In this document: one piece after another, positions 47,801-58,281 of the stretch
Layout of the letters: each line of letters begins with the position of its first letter
How positions within the stretch are numbered: the stretch's first letter is position 1
From: Dichotomocladium elegans
Lineage: Eukaryota; Mucoromycota; Mucoromycetes; Mucorales; Lichtheimiaceae
Length of the DNA: 64,000 nucleotides
Direction: 5' to 3'
Assembly (NCBI GenBank): GCA_025716815.1
Contig: JAIXMN010000005.1
Coordinates: 1,240,001-1,304,000 of the forward strand
Program-made: the position numbers and the translations under genes
Notes under the pieces: generated by a model
What the model saw: only the letters and a program-made list of their open reading frames with translations
The model's database searches: none
Told to the model about the DNA's origin: nothing

Positions 47801-47826
47801 CTTATAGAGATAGACATGCAAACCAT
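44805..47826 (-). CDS. Kinesin-like protein with degenerate (pseudo)motor domain and coiled-coil tail
   Basis: Eleven exons are read on the minus strand: 47615-47826, 47447-47551, 46993-47234, 46767-46915, 46549-46710, 46305-46472, 46108-46252, 45854-45990, 45719-45799, 45541-45660 and 44805-45467. All phases agree and give 727 aa. The first 260 residues follow the kinesin motor order: NTSLFFFSGGANASKL at the place of the P-loop (about 55-70), GTTVPYALFLRL at the switch I place (136-147), GTIMIADLLQPN at the switch II place (155-166), then NALTKLLLGNLSDICQMVVF and DINEVLEALKFAKLLQTI like the end of a motor. None of the nucleotide-binding signatures (GxxxxGKT, SSRSH, DLAGSE) is kept. Residues about 280-520 are coiled coil (DLERANSTISKIQKEIG, LEKEILKVKTSAFQLSADL). 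The tail is Gln/Lys-rich (RAQKKQRLLRTLKELQQQ). The 5' end is uncertain: the usual first motor strand is poorly visible, and an upstream exon may exist. It could act like Smy1 or Vik1-type motorless kinesins, as a binding partner rather than a motor. Confidence 0.72.
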
Positions 47827-47841
47827 CCAAGGTCAAGTTAA

Positions 47842-48291
47842 TCAAGCGCTGGATTTCACAGGAAACTGCGCTTGTACCACATTCATCACATCGAATGCAC
47901 TTGGTGAATCTGTAGCATTCAGTCGCAAACCTGCAGTCGACGAAAAATAGATCAATTGCCGTTCAAGAGGATCAATGATTCCTCCCTACTCTTGAAAATT
48001 CTCTACATTGGCTCCTGCGAGGGAGAAGAAGTATGGAGAGGATACAGCAAATACGCTAGTTAGAACCGATAACAAGGCTGACAACAAATAAATAAGGTTG
48101 CCTTCTTGGGTATTCCAACGCAGCGCCATTTCGCGTCTGTTGAGAAGTTGTAATCTCCACACATGGTGTGGAATTCCAACCTCAGTTCCAGGATGAATCC
48201 ATGCAATGACGCGAATAGGAGAGATGATCATGATAAAGAAGAAAAGTAAAATTGGCAACATACATTGGCGAGAAATGTTCTCTGTATTCAT
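47842..48291 (-). CDS. Doubtful hypothetical protein with signal-peptide-like start
   Basis: From an ATG at 48291 the minus strand codes for a hydrophobic start (MLPILLFFFIMIISPIRVIA after ten residues) like a signal peptide, then WIHPGTEVGIPHHVWRLQLL. The frame is open to 47986. A possible intron ending at 47979 (AG) would join it to a further open stretch GGIIDPLERQLIYFSS, ending at 47842. No known family. It lies only 15 bases upstream of the proposed kinesin-like start on the same strand, so it may instead hold 5' sequence of that gene. Low confidence. Confidence 0.25.
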
Positions 48292-48691
48292 ACTGGCTGC
48301 TCATGTCGCGCGTGCACCCCCATCTCGCTGACCCCCTAAAAAGTGCGATGCTGCTGGGTCTTGGTTGCTTTTTGTGATACACTATTTCCTTGATGCGTCA
48401 GATAATTCATTTCAAATGTTATAATTTTATTTTATTAAGACTTTTGGATGAGCGTATTGGCATCTGGATGCACTTATCAAAAGGTCCATACGACTCATAT
48501 CCTTGCCTCACTTGTTACAGATAAAAGAGAATGCGGATACCGGATACGGGTGTAAATAGAAGTCCGCATGTTACCTAAATTTATTAGGTCGCAAATATCC
48601 CAGTTGCCCGCTCACCCCTCTCTTTTTTTTTTTCTTCTTTCCCTTTCTCCCCTTTCGTACTTCTTATAGTTCTCTTCTCCTCTTATTTAAT

Positions 48692-49006
48692 ATGAACGCA
48701 TCGCGAAAAACACAAAACCTTTCGGAGGCAAAACTCGCCCGCCTACTTGAGTACAACCTACGCCTGAAAGAGCTATTGGATATTCCAAGAACCACAGTGT
48801 CTGATGCGTCGACTCGGTAAGTCCGCAAATGGAAGGATAGCACTAGATAGGTTCGCTAACTGGGTCAATGGGTCTCTATAAACAGATTGATCGACTTTTG
48901 TAACAACACTCGAGACCCAATGGTACCTTCCGTATGGGGACCCATTGATAAGAAGGATGACCCATTTGCTACCTCTTCTGGAAGCGGCTGCTGTTCGGTC
49001 ATGTAA
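48692..49006 (+). CDS. STE18: Heterotrimeric G-protein gamma subunit
   Basis: A small membrane-anchored partner of G-beta, used in pheromone and nutrient signalling in fungi. The exons are 48692-48816 and 48886-49006, giving 81 aa. Seen: a coiled-coil helix typical of G-gamma (SEAKLARLLEYNLRLKELLD), then LIDFCNNTRDPMVPSVWGP, and the C-terminus SGCCSVM: a CaaX box (Cys-Ser-Val-Met, a farnesylation signal) preceded by a Cys that may be palmitoylated. Length and order match fungal G-gamma proteins. The gene is convergent with the glutaredoxin-like gene; 248 bases separate the stops. Confidence 0.95.
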
Positions 49007-49254
49007 AAAGAAACAACATGCGGACTCGACTACCGACCCACGCTCATACATACTCGCATACAGCCCCCTTTTTCGCGCTGGATCTTCTAAATCCCTCCCT
49101 CTCTTCACTCATTCATGTATATATAATATTGATGATGCGCGTGCGCTCATTATTTCATCTATTCTTTCTATCTATTTTTCGCTATTGTTGCTTTTCGGCT
49201 CATCACCATGAAGCAGAAAATAAAATGTTTCGTGCAATTCCCAAGTCTCCCAAA

Positions 49255-49632
49255 TCAAGGCTGGATTTTCTCAACTTCGCCAGTGGCATCGAACTTCTTG
49301 AGGGCCGCCAAAAGCTTGTCTTCATGGACACGATGCATAGTCAGAAACCGGTCATTCAAATGTATCACAGGAATGTCAAACATGTATTTATCAGCGAACT
49401 CCTTTGGACATTCAGGCTTGTGGATATCTAGAACGGACAGCTGGAAAGGATGCTATGGAGTGCAAAAAGTCGTAAGATATAAACAGAAAAACAAGCTAAA
49501 CAGCTGCTTTGCAGAGCCTCAGTGTCTCATGCTCACTTGATTCTGCACTCGAAGAATAGCATCTTTTGCCGTTGTGCATAATGAGCATGTGCTTGACGAG
49601 AACAATGTCAACTTGATCGCACGCGATGCCAT
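49255..49632 (-). CDS. Glutaredoxin-like protein (C5orf63/YDR286C family)
   Basis: The exons on the minus strand are 49537-49632 and 49255-49452, giving 97 aa. The fold is thioredoxin-like: an N-terminal strand and active-site loop LTLFSSSTCSLCTTAKDAIL with Cys16 and Cys19 (CxxC), then LDIHKPECPKEFADKYMFDI, the cis-Pro strand DIPVIHLNDRF, and HRVHEDKLLAALKKF. This matches the small DUF836/glutaredoxin-like family of unproven function, possibly mitochondrial redox. The ATG at 49632 gives MASRAIKLTLF, the expected start. Confidence 0.88.
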
Positions 49633-50132
49633 CACTAGAGAAAAAGGTTTAAAATTTTGAATGCCGTCTGTTCCACTGTCTTGGAAAGGACGGAAATAGC
49701 TTTTTTTTTCAAGCTACGAGGGGTATTGCTGGTGGTGCGGGTAACTCAACGGCACCGTTTTGCCTACCTTCCCATCACACAGGGGAAAATAAGGAAGACA
49801 GTAGGTATATGCTAAAACTCACTAAAATTGCTGCCCTTGCTGGCATAATTTTCTATCTGCCATATCTCATTTTCGTCATGATCAACGCACATCGAAAAAT
49901 GGCTTACAACGATGGCTAATGAGCACCCATTTTTGTGCGACGGTTGATCCGTCCCACACACGCGCTGTAGCCTTTTACAAATTCACCCAAAAAGAATGAG
50001 AACAAACCCTCAAGAGCAAATATAGAACGTATGAAAATGGTGTATACTGATTCACTCTTGGGGATGTGTATATATATGCATGTATGGAAATGAAAATAAG
50101 AAAGATGCCTATCTCTATGTACTCTACTACTA
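49633..50132. other. Intergenic region between glutaredoxin-like and EPT1 genes
   Basis: A 500-base stretch with the promoter of the glutaredoxin-like gene and the 3' end of EPT1 (minus). AT-rich microsatellite-like bits are present (TATATATGCATGTATG near 50068). No gene is supported. Confidence 0.5.
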
Positions 50133-51722
50133 CTACTGTTGTTTTGTTTTCTTCACAGTCAGGCATTGGATGCCAAGATATGTACAAATTTGGTTGATGA
50201 TACCCTGAATAAGACTGGCATACTGAAGCGCCGCCATTGCAAGGAAGCCTTTGATGGCAACACGTTGGTTGATAGCATTGGGATTTCTATAAAAAATAAA
50301 TTCAATATCTCTAATAAATTCGTCGATCGCTACATGTAAACTTACACGTCAGTCAACGTGTCCGCGGCTGCCAGAGCACATCCGGCCACCAAGAGTGTAA
50401 AGACGGGAACGTTCACATAAGGGAAATCGAGCTTAGCGACATGAGACGTGATCATAATCCCAACTTGATGGCCAAAAATCAAGCCAGTAAAGAGGATGAA
50501 AAACGCTAAATGCTCATACACTAGCGACGGCCAAAGATAAAGCCACCCACAGATTGAGCCTACAATAAAGACAAAGGGGAGCAAGCCAAGCAGCGCCTTT
50601 CCAATCGACCGATCCTCATGTGAGTAGTCGGTAGGAACATATTTGACAGCGATCACATTAACAAGCCTAAGAAACATTGCAATGTGTGAGCTCTATCTCA
50701 AGGCGATGTATGATGCTCTCGTGCACTTACGCAGAAATGATGTTGAATACCAGGACAGCACTTCCGATAATGATGAGGATATGGTTCAATTGGATCCCGC
50801 TGATCATGCGCCGGATAGGATGTTCGACCCATTCAACCATTGGAAGGACATCGACCATCCGCTGAGACCAAAAGCCAGGGCCTGGTTACATGTAAATTAA
50901 TGCCAGGACAGCCCCGGGTAATTTGGGTAGTAGCTTACCATAATAGCCAGAAATCATGTGGATAGCAACAAGCATCAAGACGCCTTCTACAGGGCCGCTA
51001 AAATAGCCTAAGTACAAGATACCCGTGTGATACTCTTCCCATGTCGAAAGGTAAAAGTTGCCTAAGGAAGCAACCAACGACATAACCGTCCACCAGCTCT
51101 GACCAAGTCCCGTAGACGAAGCCCATGTTAAGACACCCAGCGATGTGTTGAGCGCATCGCAGCCTGGCACGATAGCGAATGAGCAATTTTCAATCTCGGA
51201 TCTGGTTCTAATATTCGGTTCACTCACCATGATCGAACAGTTCACCTAGAGGACCAGACATACCCGTACGTCGGGCCTGCTTACCATCGATTGCGTCAAG
51301 GGACTGGTAGATGAAAAGACCAATACCAAATCTACCCATCATGCGTGAGGATAGATTTAACAAGACAGCCCAAAGCGAAATTCTTACGTATAATAAACCC
51401 AGTTGGGGCAAGGGCCAAGATCGGGCGCGTAGTACATTAGGGTGGACACATTAACTACAACGCAGAGTAATCCGAGCAAGGTGATCAAGTTAGGTCTATC
51501 AAAAAGCCAGACAGAAGAGGAAGAGGAAGAGAAGTTAAGTAGGGTGATTGAATATATCTTTGACGTTAGCGCCTTCCGTACTCACGCGATCCAGAGGGGA
51601 AACAATTGGACGAGGGCATTCCAGTACTTCGAGAGAATGTATCGCGACACGAACGATTTGTCGACACCACCGTACTTATAACGGTGCAAGTTAGGTAATG
51701 CTTCGTCTGGAATGTAGCCCAT
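50133..51722 (-). CDS. EPT1: Choline/ethanolamine phosphotransferase (EPT1/CPT1)
   Basis: This enzyme makes phosphatidylethanolamine and/or phosphatidylcholine from CDP-ethanolamine/choline and diacylglycerol in the ER or Golgi membrane (Kennedy pathway). Seven exons are read on the minus strand: 51586-51722, 51388-51495, 51228-51331, 50939-51163, 50731-50881, 50346-50666 and 50133-50286. They give 399 aa. The CDP-alcohol phosphotransferase motif D-G-x2-A-R-x8-G-x3-D-x3-D is complete, at D97, G98, A101, R102, G111, D115 and D119 (DGKQARRTG then [11 protein letters not shown], split by an intron). The start [20 protein letters not shown] matches the family, as do about seven hydrophobic segments and the end [16 protein letters not shown]. 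Choline or ethanolamine preference cannot be read from the sequence. Confidence 0.94.
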
Positions 51723-54239
51723 GAGGATCGTGGAACGAAGAAGAAAAACCCCTAGTGCAGTAAGGGCAATCAGGGGATCTCGCTTTTCACTCTCTTTTTA
51801 ATTATTTTCAAGCTCAGCAAAAAATCTTGGGTCTTTTGTATGGGGGGACGGATGACATCTGTGCTCAGGACTAGCCAACATCGCTGAGAGAAGAACCACT
51901 ACCCATCATCGATAAGATGCTGAGATAGCTTTTGATGCAGTCTATTGTAACTATATATCATGTAACTCTCAGGGAAGAAACGAAAATTGGCCTCCATGAG
52001 CAAATGTCCTTTGACGTCTTGCCGAGAAGGCTGCTGTATTCGGAAGCGGGGATAAGTGTGGTACAACGCGGTTACCGGGAGGGACAGTCATCCCCAAACT
52101 GCCCGCTTCCCCGCACTGCTCGTAATTTCTTTCTCTGTGTACGTTTTGCGATGAATTGGGGTTTCACATGCTTCGATGATAGCTTTTACGTGCCACAGGT
52201 TTTCGTTCATCAGATTGTCGACGTAGCTCGCGAATAACTGGAAATGCAGTAGTCCAGACGTCTCAAAATTGGGATTTCATTGTTGCCCACATGAGCTCCC
52301 GGACTTTTTATCCAGTCCCATGGACATTGGCGCTATATCTTCTAACATATATGCGTATCGATTTACGGTGGGAGCTTTACATACACATAATATAACTGGG
52401 ATCTGTCCTAGATAACCCATCGAGATGTATTTTTGCAGCAGCTCTTATAAGATTTTGTCTCGGTTTTGAAGAATCACTGTTGTATAAACCAACCGTAATT
52501 GTTGCTGGACTTCTCGGAGTTGCTCTATATGATAGCTCGAGGGAAATACGGAAGACGGAGAATGATTCCTACCATCCGTGCATTAAGGGGATCTTTATAG
52601 CTTCAACGCACCATGTTCATCTTTGCATAATATCAGACCTGTGAATAATTGGTCATCTACACTTTCACGCCATGAATGATATCTCGAAACAGATGCTACC
52701 AACAATACTAAAGTCTTTAGATGTGAATTCTAGTCGCTACTCTTAGGGGTAGTCATATATATTCCATAATCACGTATCATTCCTCGGTGCAAAGCGGCAA
52801 AATATGCGACTTACTTCAGCTTCGTCATGGCCAGGAAAAATATTTACACAATCTTCATTCGACCTGATACCTGGATACAGTGATCAGCTTCTGGAAGCTT
52901 CAAATAGTTCTCCGATACTTCAGTTATAAATATGACATAGAACAGTAAGACGATGTGAATTAATTCCTAATAATCTCTTTTTAATGATTCCCATTAATAA
53001 TCTTTTATGTGCATCATGGCGCAACCACGAAACTCTGAAACCCTTCAGCCAGGTTGTACTAACGACGTTACGAAGTCTGTATTGTTAAAATCGGAAACAA
53101 GGGAATTGGTAAAGCGCTGGTATAGTATCCCCATGTACTGAAAGTAACTGGTCAGCCTCTGTTTCAATACTAACCCCTCCTGTGCTTTATACCAGCTCGT
53201 CACAATATATCACACTTTTCGTACCGAAAAGTATATTGTCAGATATTAGCAGTTCGCTCTTTCGTAGCTATCGACTCAAACGCTACTATTTCTTCTTTGG
53301 TGGCTGAATAATATCATTTTCTTTCGTTATAATGATGGTATCAAAGATGGATATGACCGTTTCTCTTCCATGCGCACTTGCTCGCATGATTTTAGTAAAC
53401 CCCACTTGATCATAAGAAGTACTCGTCTTCAGAAACTGCTTTCCATGGAGAATATATCTATCAAATATAGTATGCTATTTAACAACGATGTTTCATGGTC
53501 ATTAAAAATAAATCGCAGATGAGCAAACAACAGGGTATGGCTTTTATGGGGGATTAGTGATGATAGCAAAATTAGCAGTAAAGTACATAAGTATGCTATG
53601 TTTAATAGACTCTTCCATCTTTTCTATCTGCATTACATGGTTTCGCAGACATGCTCAAGTATACCATAATGACTTGCCCATAGGGAACTCTTGATCAAAT
53701 TGTTCAACTTGTTATCTATCATTTAGTCGAGACATCGTTATCTTGCGAGGGTCTTTCAGGAAAGTGTAATGAGCGTTGATCTATATGGACAGAAAATGTT
53801 TGTATTCGACGAACTATTGCTGTGAGCTTCGAGGTCTGGTATATCCATAGCTGCACAACAAGATGGACTACAGTAGCTAGATACAATTGGGCAGTGTCAA
53901 TGGCCCATGTGCAGGTCCTACACTGAGTAGAAAAATACCTGGAACCGCTGCATAAAGCTATCTGCCACTCTTGTGTATGGGCTCCTCATGCGTAACAGCA
54001 AAATACAAGTCTTTTCAAGCTGATCGAATTCAATGATGTGTCATTAACTGTAAGACTAATATCATTGTATTCAGCTTACTCAGTCAGCATGTAATATACG
54101 TCATTGCTTAATGTCAAAGCCGCACGTTACCGAGTTCAGAGGTCATCGGATGACAACAATAAATTCGCATTTGCTAAGAAACCTTTGCCCAAGGTGATAA
54201 TACCTCAAATGAAGGAAAAGATGTAATGGAGAACATAAG
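51723..54239. other. Gene-poor AT-rich stretch
   Basis: 2.5 kb with the EPT1 promoter at its left end and otherwise no gene that I can support. A frame at 51932-52237 (plus) is somewhat GC-richer but without known motifs. The rest has stops in all frames at short intervals. Confidence 0.5.
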
Positions 54240-54870
54240 AGTTATTTAAAGTGTATTGACGAGAATCCATCCATTTTTCTCAAGGGACTCATAGAGCGAC
54301 TGCTCAAGAGATCTGAAAAACTTAAAGTATCCAAGATGACGTCTTTTCAGTTTATAGAAAATATATACAACATATCATTAAAAAGGGCATGATTTCAGGC
54401 TGCAGATATGAACACCGATGTAATGAACCCATGAACGCCGTAGCTGGATGAGCTGACAGAACATGATTAACATTGACTTTAGAGGAAACTGCATTTTCCT
54501 CGGTGGATCTGGGTTCCGTTTTAACACGAACCGCAGTATGGCATGCTCCAAGGAGCGGCCTCTGCCGTGGTTGTGGTACCAAAGCCAAGAGCAAGAACAA
54601 CGACAATTTGGAAGCACTCACAGAATCAAATATTATCAAATGTAGCTTAAGAACCCAGTAGCCGTTACCCAAGAAAATAGGGGGGTCACACCCAGAATCG
54701 TACGAAAGGGAAATGTAACCGGATATTATCTCACTTCCTTCAAGCTACAATAGACGAGATGGATAAATGCAAATATATGAAGGACTAAAATTAGCAATGG
54801 ACAATGCACATATTCATGAAAGCTGAAGATATTTCTAAATATTTTCTGTAGACATCTGGATAAACCTTGA
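54240..54870 (+). mobile_element. Decayed Tc1/mariner relic (family 1), plus-strand copy
   Basis: Read on the plus strand it follows the transposase of the 29460-30700 copy: DENPSIFLKGLIERLLKRSE and LKVSKMTSFQFIENIYNISL, then CIFLGGSGFRFNTNRSMACS (the first catalytic Asp region, Asp lost), NIIKCSLRTQ, GYYLTSFKLQ and MKAEDISKYF. Several stops and frameshifts are present. Orientation is opposite to the two copies at 25 and 30 kb. Confidence 0.72.
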
Positions 54871-55042
54871 GTTGAGCCGCGGCAGTAGGTTAAAGGATAT
54901 GAAGAGGTTGCGCTTTCAGCTGTCTAAAGAACGCATTTACCTATTTATGAGACAGTTTACACAATATCAGGTAACTTATCCTTTTCTCCTTCTGCAGATC
55001 ATTTTCAACAGTAGAGACATCGGTATAGGATGAGCTATCCGC

Positions 55043-55336
55043 ATGGATAACATAACAGGCCTGGAAATTGGAACACCGGTTGGCGGTTTTTTCGTGCTTC
55101 GTCGCAACAGTCTAAAATCACATGGAACGGTACGTCTAGATCTTCTGGGGGATATCGTTCCAGCTATGCTGCTCTATTCAAAGGAAGGTGATATAACGAG
55201 TGCATATCCATGCAAATGGTACGGCATTGCTATGGCCCTTTTTGAAGTTATCCCTCTACAAAGATCACGGGAGTCTCCTAGCCAGCATGGGCCTGATTAT
55301 GTCCATGGCTATAAATCATCCGATGAAAAGAAGTAG
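55043..55336 (+). CDS. Unrecognised 97-codon open frame
   Basis: A complete ATG-to-stop frame in otherwise stop-rich DNA. The composition looks protein-like (MDNITGLEIGTPVGGFFVLR, then KSHGTVRLDLLGDIVPAMLL), but no family, domain or neighbour gives a function. It may be a remnant of a mobile element. Low confidence that it is expressed. Confidence 0.25.
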   Translation: MDNITGLEIGTPVGGFFVLRRNSLKSHGTVRLDLLGDIVPAMLLYSKEGDITSAYPCKWYGIAMALFEVIPLQRSRESPSQHGPDYVHGYKSSDEKK

Positions 55337-55673
55337 TGTATCCGATCCCTTTAATCTTTAGAAATACTGTATGAAGCATTGCGTTATTCCAAATGCCATG
55401 TTAGAAACAAAAGCTTGAAATGACCTGATTTTTTAGAAGGCCGGGTGCGGCTTATTCGACCAATACAGTACGGTAAAATAGAAGAAGATTTCACAAAATG
55501 GATGAGTTAGAGACATTAATGTCATATTGTGAAGGAAACTCTCATGACAAGCAATAGACGCATAATCCTGTGCACGAAGTGTTTGTTATGATACAAAATG
55601 TTAACCAGGGACGGCTTAGTTGGATATATATTTATATGTAGAATTCGTATATGTATTTTGCATTGTGATCTAT

Positions 55674-55690
55674 GAGAGAGAGAGAGAGAG
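55674..55690. repeat. (GA)n microsatellite
   Basis: A run of about eight GA units in non-coding DNA. Confidence 0.85.
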
Positions 55691-58281
55691 ACAGATACAG
55701 AGAATGAAAGAAACTAGTTATAAGAAGGAACACCCAGAAGCGATAATCCGAAGAATGATTCTGTGGAGATTTCGAACACATAGGTTGGCCAAAGCAGTCT
55801 TGAATGTAACGAGAGGCGCTAATCATCTGCTAAAGTATGGACAGTGGGCTTCATGTGAGAATCGGGAGACGTCTACGCCGCAGCTAGGGCAGAAACTATA
55901 ATAGCGATTGCCATGTTGGTGTTGATGACGATGCTTTTGGATCATAGTGAGGAAGAGCATATGAGGAAAATAATATAAAGCGTGGTAAATGTAGGAAGAA
56001 TGGAGACATAAGTAAGTTTAGTCTCCCTTTTATATTATAAGTTGTAGAAGCATCTTCGTATGTGCGCTACGCCATTTAACGTTCGGTATTAAATTTTCCG
56101 TATCCACTCGATAGGAAGCATTGCTTTCTTTCTTTTTTTACGCCACTTCTAAGGCTTGGCCGGAGTGTGGTACCTATTTCTACCTAATTTAGCAAGTGCA
56201 GATCTTGCTTGTAATACCCCCATTTCGTCATCTGACCTATCTCGCATCTGTCTTTGATAGGCATACCAAAGCCCGCCTTCGTACCACAATAAACCCAAAA
56301 AGCCGTTCCATGCTTAAGAATAGAAAAGCAAAAGAGGATGTGCCGAGAGCATGCTCATGCTTACACGATGGCATATTAGGTCCGCCCTAACTCTGTGGTC
56401 TTATTTTCGTATTACTAACGAAGATTAGTCTTGGAAGAGTGCGGAATAGAGAGAGATAATATTAAAACACCTACTACATCTTTCTTCGTTGAAAGAGCAA
56501 TAAATATTAAGGAGTTATCTGTCTGTCATAGATATGGATTGGTTAATCCGTAGATGGATCCAAGCTCCAGAGCCACAGGCTGATGTATCCACCTTGATGG
56601 ACGACGTGTTGTATCTATTACCATTAAAAAGAGCATCTGACAAAGTGATTCTTCTTTTGGTTACGATAAAGAGTCTATATTTGTATGCTTACAAGCCATA
56701 CTCAGTGTGGCGGCTTCTCAAGCTTATGCCCGTAGAATATTTTTTACAAAAATAGATTCTTGCTTAAGACGGAAAGGGGAATGATGATCCACGCTTACGT
56801 ATATTCTTAAATTACACACTTCCTCACATGAGCACGCTTTTAAACACACCGTTTATGAGAGACTACTAACAAATCACATTTTTTATCAGCCACATTAGAA
56901 CCAGCTGTCCACTGTAATAGTGTTGTTCCGAGACTGGCTTATGTTTGTGGTCACAAACGAAAAGAATAACGATCCCTGACTCTTCTCGCAATTGTACTAT
57001 ACATACAGCAAGTGCGGCCACATTCACTGCTGCGCATGGCGAAGAAAACCTCGTAATTAACCGAGTGCGGAATACACCGTGGACATTTCATGGTTAGTCA
57101 CTCGCTTGAAAAGAGGGCCCAATCTCCAGGTCAGTGCTTTAAGACAGCCCTCTCATGTATGAGCTGTGCATGGAAGAGGAAGACGATTAGCATACGGCAT
57201 ATCATTCACATATTCGAGATCATTTATTACAAACATTTTCCCTTGAATGCATTCATGCGCTTCGAAATGAGTCTGCCACTATTGTCTCCCATAGCGCTCG
57301 CATAACGAGCCACCTCCTGCTCAAAAAATCGAGCACGTGCGTTGCTGTGGCACACTCCAATCACGTTACTGCGTACAAGAAAGGAACGTGGCGTCATTCC
57401 CAAGCAACCCACGCAAAATATTCTCTCATATGGTAAAAAGGGGACCACTTGCCGCACCATATGAATGATACACATGCATAACGTTGCTTTGAACTCATTG
57501 TCTGATCCTAAACGCAAGGCCCTTTGTGTTTCCACTGCCTAGATACGAAGCTCGAAGCTCGAAGGTAGTGATCACGATGGGAAAAAGTTACAATCTTTAA
57601 GTGTATGAGTGGTCTAAGAGGTTCTCGACCGAAGAACTTACCCAGGTCATAGTAGAGCAACTACGTAAGAGATCAGCTCGCACACGAGTCCGCGGTATGT
57701 CATCACTACCGACTCAGTATGAGCTAGAATAGGTTATTTCTTAGTGCACCGAGCAACTGATCATGGCGTATGCTCAACTTGGAATCCTGTATATATATAA
57801 TGGTATCATAATGAAGAGGAAGGCTAGTTGCCTTATCTTTCTGCTCGCCATATGGTCAAACGCATCACTATCTGTTTCTGCCACTCGTTCAATATTTTAT
57901 CTACATCTCCCATATTCCCGTTTTTATTTTGGAAAAGTAATCGAAAAGAACTACACCTATCGGGGTCCGATCAGGGAGTGCCGAAAAGCAGGGCCGCGGT
58001 TTTCTCAGTTACCAAAATGGCTGGCTTTGCTATGACATGGACTGATCATTATGAAAATATTTTAGTATGTACAAAAGGCCCCAAATAAAGAGACAGCTTG
58101 TATAAAGGATTCTAGAACCCTTAATATACCGAATACACGTTATATTATTACGTGTGTTTCGATAAGAAAGGATCCAGAAGAAATAAAATCCACCATAGAT
58201 TTCAGGCCCGCACAGGATACAAGAAAGAAAGCGGAGGAACGTGGTGTAAAAGCAAGTATACTCCACTGTTTTCTTCTCATC

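Larger units (their letters stand above)
54871..58281. other. Gene-poor AT-rich stretch
   Basis: 3.4 kb without a supported gene. Items seen: a 97-codon plus-strand frame at 55043-55336 (MDNITGLEIGTPVGGFFVLR), a GA-repeat at about 55674-55690, a plus-strand frame at 57763-58035 with a signal-peptide-like stretch (MKRKASCLIFLLAIWSNASL), and a stretch near 57605-57700 reading EWSKRFSTEELTQVIVEQL that may be transposase debris. None matches a family I know. The right end contains the GET4 promoter. Confidence 0.45.

Noticed and set aside
57763..58035. Secreted small protein with signal peptide
   Set aside because: The hydrophobic start is plausible, but the rest has no features, the region is gene-poor, and no splice or promoter support was seen.
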